Shown here piece by piece: positions 25,242 through 31,402 of a stretch of DNA of 33,344 nt. The first letter of the stretch is position 1; each line of letters starts with the position of its first letter. This DNA is from Croceitalea sp. (GTDB taxonomy: Bacteria; Bacteroidota; Bacteroidia; Flavobacteriales; Flavobacteriaceae). The translations under genes were made by a program, and so were the position numbers. The notes under the pieces are model-generated. The model ran no database searches and was not told the origin of the DNA. It was given only the letters and a program-made list of their open reading frames with translations. The stretch is taken from positions 1 to 33,344 of the forward strand of contig JABDND010000148.1 of the NCBI GenBank assembly GCA_013001145.1. Reading direction: 5' to 3'.

Positions 25242-26380
25242 AATTTTCGGCCAAATAACGCCCTAATGAACGGCCATGGCTTAGGGGCTGCCATAATCCA
25301 GATATCTTCCAACAAGGTAGTTTCTTCATCCAAAAATTTAAATATTTCCTGAGGCTTGCGTTTTTTGAACAACGACTCAAAAATAGAACTGCCCAAATGA
25401 TTGTGTTTGTCTAAAATATCCAACACTAATAAATCGTAGAACCAAAAACGGTCTTTGGTCTCAAAATCAAGCAAGGGTTTGCCCTTTTTTAAATGCTTCA
25501 CCAATAATGCCACTTTTTTTACAGTGCTCATAAAGGTATAGCCTGTACTGGCCTTTGCCCAGCCCCCAGCGATACCTATATGAAAAACATGGTTTGTGTT
25601 TTTATGGTTGAAATCAAAACAGGTCATCGGTATATTGCCCTCTTCCTTTTCTAAAATTTCATATTCCGTTATCCCAAGATGCGTTTTTAAATAGGTTTCA
25701 ATGGCAAGTTCATATTCTTCCTTGTCCAAAGGACTTTCAGAAAACAGGGTGTACTCCACCAATGCCTCAGTTTTGGAAAATGGGAGTACATACATAAATC
25801 GGGTATTCCCTTTTTGAGGAATTGAAAAATCCATAAAACGTGCCTCCTCGTCATCAAATATCGGTTTTTTGGTTTTGATGAACCATCCCACAAAATGCTG
25901 TTGCAGAACAGGATATTTTTCTTGGCCCATGAGTTCTTTATAGTCAAAAATACTGTTGAATACGGTCTGGGCCTTGTAAGTTTGTGCCGTGGTCGTTACT
26001 TGCCCATGACCCTCAATTTCCTCGACTTTTATAACTGCTTCTTTGCGAAACTCAAAATTGGGGTTTTGTAAAGTGCGTTTTAAATAATGGTCATAGAAAT
26101 CGATGCCACGCAACATTTTGTAGCTATAGGGTTCAATGGTGAAACTTTGCTGCATATTTTTGCCCGCAAAGTAAATGCGCGCCCATGTTTTATGAAGAAT
26201 TTCATCAAATGGTCCTGCTCCTTTTTCCCAAAAACACCACGTACGGTCATTAGTATTTTTGGACGACTTGTCCAGTAACAGCACCTTTTTGTTTGAAAAA
26301 TAAGGGTCTTTGTCCATGGCATCGGCTAACAAAAGGCCAGAAGCCCCGGCACCTAAAATAATGTAGTCATACTTGGGCAT
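25238..26380 (-). CDS. crtY: Lycopene beta-cyclase (CrtY type)
   Basis: This 380-residue enzyme closes beta-rings on lycopene. It has the N-terminal FAD-binding motif YIILGAGASGLLLADAM, the NDRTWCFW motif characteristic of CrtY/CrtL lycopene cyclases, and YSYKMLRGIDFY. Central sequence includes FNSIFDYKE and GIAGGWAKASTGYTF. The C-terminal RFWFYDLLVLDIL and PWPFIRALFG finish is also typical. The ATG at 26380 is preferred over the upstream TTG at 26422, because MPKYDYIILGAG is the normal start, and the upstream residues overlap the receptor gene. No crtB/crtI/crtZ genes lie in the window, so the rest of the carotenoid pathway must be elsewhere. It may be co-transcribed with the receptor gene 17 bases upstream, though a separate promoter was not found. 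Confidence 0.9.
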   Translation of the reverse strand: MPKYDYIILGAGASGLLLADAMDKDPYFSNKKVLLLDKSSKNTNDRTWCFWEKGAGPFDEILHKTWARIYFAGKNMQQSFTIEPYSYKMLRGIDFYDHYLKRTLQNPNFEFRKEAVIKVEEIEGHGQVTTTAQTYKAQTVFNSIFDYKELMGQEKYPVLQQHFVGWFIKTKKPIFDDEEARFMDFSIPQKGNTRFMYVLPFSKTEALVEYTLFSESPLDKEEYELAIETYLKTHLGITEYEILEKEEGNIPMTCFDFNHKNTNHVFHIGIAGGWAKASTGYTFMSTVKKVALLVKHLKKGKPLLDFETKDRFWFYDLLVLDILDKHNHLGSSIFESLFKKRKPQEIFKFLDEETTLLEDIWIMAAPKPWPFIRALFGRKF

Positions 26381-26396
26381 TGACCAAAAGTACAAA

Positions 26397-28670
26397 TTAG
26401 AACAGAGTATAGCGCATACCAAAGAAGCCTCTTATTCCTTGATTGGGACCATATACATAACTTGGGTCAAAGGTCAATGCATTAGGATTGTCGGCTGTGG
26501 CCATCGCATTGCCGTTTTGATCAAATTGCACATTTTTGTCAAAGGGATCATTGGCTCGGGCTATGATAAAGGGATTATTGCGGTTTGGCGTCCAATTTAA
26601 TAGGTTTTTTATTCCACCGTATAATTCAAAACCTTCCAGGCCTTTATAGGTAAATTGTATGTTTTGAATACTCCAGGTGGGCGAATATTCCAAACGGGGA
26701 TCTAAGTCTCCCAATAGGGGCAATCGCATGGGGCCATATACATTTCCGGTATAGTCTAGGCTTAAATCAAGCGAACGTATGGTGTAAGACACGTTCCAGG
26801 TGCCCATTATGCTTTCTGTCAAGATTTGACGTTGGGTAATGCCGTTTTCTGTATTGCTTACATTTTGCCAAGTGGCACCCACCAGAATTTTAAGTCCGTT
26901 GGGCAAGGCCAAATCCACATTGGCACTTAATCCTTTTGAAACGGACCTGCCATTTAAATTGTCATAAATGATTTGGTTGGGATTGGTATCATAATCAGGT
27001 AAAATGACATTTGAAAAATGTGTGTAGAAGGCGGAGGCATCAAACCCGGCATAAGTACCATTTTTCGCATATATTTTTTTCAAGTAATTGAGGTTTAAAT
27101 TGACCGAACGCTCGGGCTTTAATTCTTCGGCAATGACCACCTCGCGAGAACCGGTTAGCGCCGCATGATCTTCAGTAAATAAATTGACCACACGAAAACC
27201 GGTACCGGCATTGATTCTAAATATATCGCGATCAGAAATTTTCCATTTGTAGGCTGCTCTAGGGGTAAAAATAGAACCATGCCGTTTATCGTAATCATAT
27301 CGAATACCGGCCAAAAGGGAGTGTTTATCGGCGAAGGCATATTCATCTTGTAGAAACAAACTTGGTATCCAAACTTCATCTACTTGGTTACTGTTCAAAT
27401 TTGCCGTTGCCGTCGTATTGTCATCATAATAATTATACCTGATGGCACTGCCAAATAGCAAATCATGTTTGTTAACGGACTTGTCCCAAGTCAACTGTGC
27501 AAAACCTATTCGTTGGTCCGCCAAATAGGGGACATCACCATATACCGAATTTTGATTATGGTCATTATAAGAGAAGGAAAGCATTACGTTTTCTTCTATG
27601 GGAAGTTGATATTTGCCCACTACCTCCCAACGGCGAGTGTAAATACTTTCACCATAGATTTCATCGCCGCCTCTGAATTCTGGTGTCCATTGTAGCTCGC
27701 CGCCCCAGCGGTCTTCGTAAAAAAACCGACCTGCCAATGAAAAAACTTTCGCGTCTTTACGCTTGAAATTCCATTTTTGAAATATGGAAATTCGGTCTTG
27801 TAATGTCAAATCGGTGAAATTATCACCATTGTTGTCAATGATTTCATCGTAGTTGAAATAATTGATTCCCAATAGCAAATCGGCTTTTTCACCCACATTA
27901 ATTTTTGAACCTACATCTAAATTAAATTCACCCCAGCCTGTAAGGTAGCCATCGGCAAAAAATTCCGGAGCATTGGGAGCATGTTTGGTAATAATGTTGA
28001 TCAGCCCTCCTACGGCCTCACTTCCATAAAGCGTTGAAGCGGGTCCTTTTACAATTTCAATTTGATCGATCAATGAATTGGGAATGCCCGATAGGCCATA
28101 AACGGTGCCCAAACCACTCACTATGGGCATACCATCGATCAATACCAAAGTATAGGGGCCTTCAAGGCCATTAATGTGAATATCACCTGTATTACAAACA
28201 TTGCAATTGATCTGTGGTCGTACGCCATTTACATTTTGAAGTGCTTCAAAAATACTTGGGGTAGGGTTTTTCATTAAAAAACTGGGTTTGTACACTTCGA
28301 CCGGGACAGCACTCTCAAGGCGGGTAACAGGTTTTAAAGTGCCGGTGACCACCGTTTCACTCAAGGCCTCGGCCGAAAATTGCAAGGCGATATCAAGGGT
28401 AATTTGTTGGCCTTCCAAAACATTAAAAGACCTGCGATAGGTTTCATAGCCCATGGACGAAGCCAACAAAATGTATTTACCAGCATCTAAATTTTCGATT
28501 AGGTAAGCCCCATTTTCATCTGTGGTGGCCCCTTTTTCTGTCCCTTTTAAGTAGATATTTACGAAAGGGATGCCCGAACCATTGTCGGTTATGGTACCTT
28601 TTACCGAAGCCGATTGCCCGTAAGCAAGGGCAGAAAGTAAAAAGGCAATATACAAAAGGCTATTTTTCAA
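26397..28670 (-). CDS. TonB-dependent outer-membrane receptor (probable metal or metal-chelate uptake)
   Basis: This roughly 757-residue receptor has a signal peptide, then a carboxypeptidase-regulatory-like domain (about residues 24-105, GTITDNGSGIPFVNIYLKG). The plug is at about 115-235, ending in GPASTLYGSEAVGGLINIITK, and a 22-strand barrel closes with RYTLF and a terminal Phe. The plug carries a CNVCNTGDIHINGLEG segment with a Cys-x-x-Cys pair (159 and 162 from the upstream TTG at 28679). No ATG start exists: the frame is closed by a TAG at 28698 and offers TTG at 28679 or 28670. I chose 28670, giving MKNSLLYIAFLL. The gene is divergent from a DtxR-type regulator, with a shared palindrome on its -7 box, so metal-regulated uptake (Mn or Fe) is likely. 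Substrate not proven. Confidence 0.85.
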   Translation of the reverse strand: MKNSLLYIAFLLSALAYGQSASVKGTITDNGSGIPFVNIYLKGTEKGATTDENGAYLIENLDAGKYILLASSMGYETYRRSFNVLEGQQITLDIALQFSAEALSETVVTGTLKPVTRLESAVPVEVYKPSFLMKNPTPSIFEALQNVNGVRPQINCNVCNTGDIHINGLEGPYTLVLIDGMPIVSGLGTVYGLSGIPNSLIDQIEIVKGPASTLYGSEAVGGLINIITKHAPNAPEFFADGYLTGWGEFNLDVGSKINVGEKADLLLGINYFNYDEIIDNNGDNFTDLTLQDRISIFQKWNFKRKDAKVFSLAGRFFYEDRWGGELQWTPEFRGGDEIYGESIYTRRWEVVGKYQLPIEENVMLSFSYNDHNQNSVYGDVPYLADQRIGFAQLTWDKSVNKHDLLFGSAIRYNYYDDNTTATANLNSNQVDEVWIPSLFLQDEYAFADKHSLLAGIRYDYDKRHGSIFTPRAAYKWKISDRDIFRINAGTGFRVVNLFTEDHAALTGSREVVIAEELKPERSVNLNLNYLKKIYAKNGTYAGFDASAFYTHFSNVILPDYDTNPNQIIYDNLNGRSVSKGLSANVDLALPNGLKILVGATWQNVSNTENGITQRQILTESIMGTWNVSYTIRSLDLSLDYTGNVYGPMRLPLLGDLDPRLEYSPTWSIQNIQFTYKGLEGFELYGGIKNLLNWTPNRNNPFIIARANDPFDKNVQFDQNGNAMATADNPNALTFDPSYVYGPNQGIRGFFGMRYTLF

Positions 28671-28686
28671 TGAATACAAAATAATA

Positions 28687-28702
28687 TTTAGACAAATCTA
28701 AA
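28687..28702. promoter_or_regulatory. DtxR/MntR-type operator palindrome
   Basis: TTTAGACAAATCTAAA is an exact 6-4-6 dyad (TTTAGA-N4-TCTAAA) in the 80-base gap between the receptor and the DtxR-type gene. DtxR-family operators in many bacteria have the related form TTAGG-N4-CCTAA. It covers the receptor's -7 box and lies 49 bases upstream of the regulator's ATG. Confidence 0.65.
28693..28700 (-). promoter_or_regulatory. -7 element of the TonB receptor gene
   Basis: The minus strand reads TAGATTTG, an exact TAnnTTTG match embedded in the palindrome. The only TTTG upstream is at a 14-base spacing, which is shorter than usual, so the -33 is uncertain. Transcription would start close to the TTG start codons, giving a leader of under 20 bases. 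Confidence 0.55.
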
Positions 28703-28726
28703 AATATGTTTCTACAAATAAAAATG

Positions 28727-28734
28727 TATTTTTG
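28727..28734 (+). promoter_or_regulatory. -7 element of the DtxR-type regulator and ZIP operon
   Basis: TATTTTTG is an exact TAnnTTTG match 16 bases upstream of the ATG at 28751. No good TTTG lies at the expected -33 position. The palindrome at 28687-28702 would sit just upstream of the -33 region, so it could act on this side as well. Confidence 0.45.
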
Positions 28735-28750
28735 GATAAATTTTAATTGA

Positions 28751-29404
28751 ATGACCCGTTCAGAGGAAAACTACTTGAAGGCCATCTTTCATTTAGGCGG
28801 ACAAAATTCAAAGCTAATTGCGACCAATGCCATTGCAGAACAAATGGAGACCAAGCCATCTTCAGTAACCGATATGGCCAAGAAACTAGCGGAAAAGGGC
28901 CTTTTGCACTACAAAAGATACCAGGGCGTAACCTTGACTCCAATGGGTGTCAAGACTGCTTTGGCCATTATCAGAAAACACCGGTTATGGGAGGTTTTTT
29001 TGGTTAAAAAATTAGATTTTACCTGGGACGAGGTACATGAGGTGGCCGAGCAATTGGAGCATATAAAAAGTGAGAAATTAATCGATAAAATTGATGCATT
29101 ATTGGAATATCCCAAATTTGACCCACATGGTGATCCAATTCCAACCAAAACGGGTGAATTTCAAGAACGAGCCAAGCAGTTGTTGAGTGAATTGCCCATT
29201 GCAGCACAAGGTGTCTGTGTTGGGGTTAAGGATACATCTTCCACCTTTCTCAAATTCTTGGATAAAAATAGTATCGCCTTGGGCAATACCATTCATATTT
29301 TAGATAAAGAAGATTTTGATAATTCGCTACACATTCAAATTGAGGGTCGAGAATTACAGATATCCAATCAAATAGCTTCTAATCTTTACGTGAAAACTGC
29401 ATAA
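28751..29404 (+). CDS. DtxR/MntR-family metal-dependent transcriptional regulator
   Basis: This 217-residue protein has an N-terminal winged helix (about 1-65; MTRSEENYLKAIFHLG, then METKPSSVTDMAKKLAEKG and YQGVTLTPMG). A metal-binding dimerisation domain follows (66-145) and a C-terminal SH3-like FeoA domain (about 160-217). Aligned to MntR and DtxR, the metal ligands His77 (RKHRLWE), Glu100, Glu103 and His104 (EQLEHIKSE) are kept. The position that is Asp8 in MntR and Met10 in DtxR is Asn7 here, and MntR Glu11 is Lys10. With Mn or Fe bound it should repress uptake genes. The ZIP gene starts two bases after its stop, so both are one operon; the receptor is divergent. Confidence 0.9.
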   Translation: MTRSEENYLKAIFHLGGQNSKLIATNAIAEQMETKPSSVTDMAKKLAEKGLLHYKRYQGVTLTPMGVKTALAIIRKHRLWEVFLVKKLDFTWDEVHEVAEQLEHIKSEKLIDKIDALLEYPKFDPHGDPIPTKTGEFQERAKQLLSELPIAAQGVCVGVKDTSSTFLKFLDKNSIALGNTIHILDKEDFDNSLHIQIEGRELQISNQIASNLYVKTA

Positions 29405-29406
29405 TC

Positions 29407-30228
29407 ATGAATGAAATAATTGCATATTTTGAAAGTATAGATCCTATTTTGGCGGCTTTGTACGCCACCTTGTTCACATGGGGGCTCACTGCGCTCGGAG
29501 CGGCGTTGGTGTTTTTCTTTAAAGGGATGAACAGGGCCGTGCTCGATGGTATGCTGGGTTTTACCGGTGGGGTAATGGTGGCTGCGAGTTTCTGGAGTTT
29601 ACTAGCACCCGGAATTGAAATGAGTGAGGGGGAGGGATTTGTAAAAGTAATACCTGCTGCTGTTGGATTCTTGTTGGGGGCTCTGTTCATTTATGGGCTT
29701 GATAAGGTCTTGCCGCATTTGCACATCAATTTTAAAATGAGTGAGGCCGAAGGGGTGAAAACACCGTGGCACCGAACAACCTTGTTGACTTTGGCCATTA
29801 CGCTTCATAACATTCCCGAAGGATTGGCGGTTGGCGTATTATTTGGGGGTGTTGCAGCCGGTTTTGAGGGTGCTACCATAGGAAGCGCCGTGGCCTTGGC
29901 TCTTGGAATAGGACTACAGAACTTTCCTGAGGGCTTTGCCGTTGCCATGCCCTTACGAAGACAGGGTTTGAGCAGGACCAAAAGCTTTATGTACGGACAA
30001 GCATCTGCTGCGGTAGAACCATTTGCAGCGGTATTGGGCGCATGGGCAGTGATGACCTTTGAGCCTATTTTGCCCTACGCACTATCTTTTGCTGCTGGAG
30101 CCATGATTTTTGTGGTCGTTGAAGAGGTCATTCCGGAAACCCAACTAGATAAATATACCGATATAGCCACGATGGGCTTTATAGGTGGGTTTATCATCAT
30201 GATGACATTGGATGTAGGCCTAGGATAA
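29407..30228 (+). CDS. ZIP family divalent metal transporter
   Basis: This 273-residue inner-membrane protein has about eight hydrophobic helices. The ZIP core is explicit: His134-Asn135-x-x-Glu138 in LHNIPEGLAVG, and Asn172-x-x-Glu175 in LQNFPEGFAVAMPL. These are the binuclear metal-binding residues of helices four and five. VEPFAAVLGAW and VVVEEVIPE follow, as in ZupT-like members. ZIP proteins import Zn, Fe or Mn. It starts two bases after the DtxR-type gene, which suggests that the regulator controls it. It converges with the CusB-like gene across an 18-base gap with no hairpin. Metal choice cannot be read directly; the regulator's family suggests Mn or Fe. Confidence 0.91.
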   Translation: MNEIIAYFESIDPILAALYATLFTWGLTALGAALVFFFKGMNRAVLDGMLGFTGGVMVAASFWSLLAPGIEMSEGEGFVKVIPAAVGFLLGALFIYGLDKVLPHLHINFKMSEAEGVKTPWHRTTLLTLAITLHNIPEGLAVGVLFGGVAAGFEGATIGSAVALALGIGLQNFPEGFAVAMPLRRQGLSRTKSFMYGQASAAVEPFAAVLGAWAVMTFEPILPYALSFAAGAMIFVVVEEVIPETQLDKYTDIATMGFIGGFIIMMTLDVGLG

Positions 30229-30246
30229 CAATCACCAACAATTCCT

Positions 30247-31392
30247 TTACTCTGCCATAACAATAAAGGCGCCCTTGACCAAAATAGAGGCGTCTTCAGT
30301 AAGAGGGCCCAAATGGTTCAAACCCGTATAATCACCGTTGCTGGCACCGGGGTCCACTTTGATCTTCTTGAATACATAATTATTTTCTTTTTCTTCCATT
30401 AATCGTAAAACAAAGGCCTCGTTATCGAAGGTTACTATAGCTTCAGAAGGTATGGAAGGGAGCTCGACTTCACGGGTGTTGATATGGGTACTCACAAACA
30501 TACCGGTAATAAAATTATGCTTGTCCTTATCCTTGATGTGGCCGTGTACTTTTATGGTCTTATCGCTATTGATGGAGGTGCCTACCAAGTGGACATCGGC
30601 TTCATAGCGTTCATCAGAAGCTTCCGGAATCATAAATTCAATCTTCTGTCCTTTTTTGATTTTCATTACATCACGCTCAAAAACCGATAATTCCAAATGC
30701 ATGTGATCCCCATTTATAATTTCCATAATGGGGGTATTGGGAGATACATAGGATCCTTTTGAAATATGGACGTTGGTGATACTGCCCCCAATGGGTGCAT
30801 AAAGGGTAACAGTGGAACGGATGTTCCCACTATTCAATGAAGTGGTTGAAATGTTTAATAAGTCCAATTGCTTTTCCAGGCCTTTGAAGGTGGCCATCTT
30901 CATGTCGTATTCACTTTTGGTGCGTAGAAATCCTTTCTCGGAACTTATATTTTCATCAAATAGCGTTTTTTGACGTTCATAGGCCTCTTTCAAATAGTTC
31001 AATTCTGCTTGAACCTCCAAATATTCTTGTTGCAGCGCAACGAATTCCGGATTTTCAAGAACGACCAATGCCTGACCTCTCGTCACCTTGTCACCTATAA
31101 GCAAGGGCGTTCGTTTGATAAAACCACCCATTATGGCTGAAACAATGGCCCTGTTCTTCGGGGGTACATCAATAAAGCCGTTTGCTTTCACGCTTTCGGT
31201 AAAAGTGCGTTGTGATATAACGCCCAACTTCATGCCTTGATTTTTGAACTGCTCCGATGTAATGGTAATGTAGCCCATGGTATCTGGCAATGACCCATTG
31301 TCTTCAAGTTGATTGCCATTGCTTGTTTCCTTGCACGAAACTGCAAAGAGGATGCAAAGAGCAGCGCCTATTATGTAGATTCTATTTTTCAT
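30247..31392 (-). CDS. Heavy-metal RND efflux periplasmic adaptor (CusB/CzcB-like)
   Basis: This 381-residue lipoprotein has its lipobox at AVSC, with Cys20 likely lipidated. It then has a barrel-sandwich half (GGFIKRTPLLIGDKVTRGQALVVLENPEFVALQQEYLEV region), an alpha-hairpin with YERQKTLFDENISSEKGFLRTKSEYD, and the second lipoyl half VTLYAPIGGSITNVHISKGSYVSPNTPIMEI. A beta-barrel/membrane-proximal domain completes it. The pattern matches adaptors of CusCBA and CzcCBA systems, which move Cu, Ag, Zn, Co or Cd from periplasm or cytoplasm to the outside. No Met-rich N-terminal Cu-binding segment is visible, so the metal is undecided. It begins ten bases after the stop of the fused pump gene and is its partner. 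Confidence 0.9.
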   Translation of the reverse strand: MKNRIYIIGAALCILFAVSCKETSNGNQLEDNGSLPDTMGYITITSEQFKNQGMKLGVISQRTFTESVKANGFIDVPPKNRAIVSAIMGGFIKRTPLLIGDKVTRGQALVVLENPEFVALQQEYLEVQAELNYLKEAYERQKTLFDENISSEKGFLRTKSEYDMKMATFKGLEKQLDLLNISTTSLNSGNIRSTVTLYAPIGGSITNVHISKGSYVSPNTPIMEIINGDHMHLELSVFERDVMKIKKGQKIEFMIPEASDERYEADVHLVGTSINSDKTIKVHGHIKDKDKHNFITGMFVSTHINTREVELPSIPSEAIVTFDNEAFVLRLMEEKENNYVFKKIKVDPGASNGDYTGLNHLGPLTEDASILVKGAFIVMAE

Positions 31393-31402
31393 ACGTATCT
31401 GT

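Noticed and set aside
26381-26422. Upstream TTG at 26422 as the crtY start
   Set aside because: It would add 14 residues that overlap the receptor gene, whereas MPKYDYIILGAG at 26380 begins directly with the FAD-binding fold as in the family.
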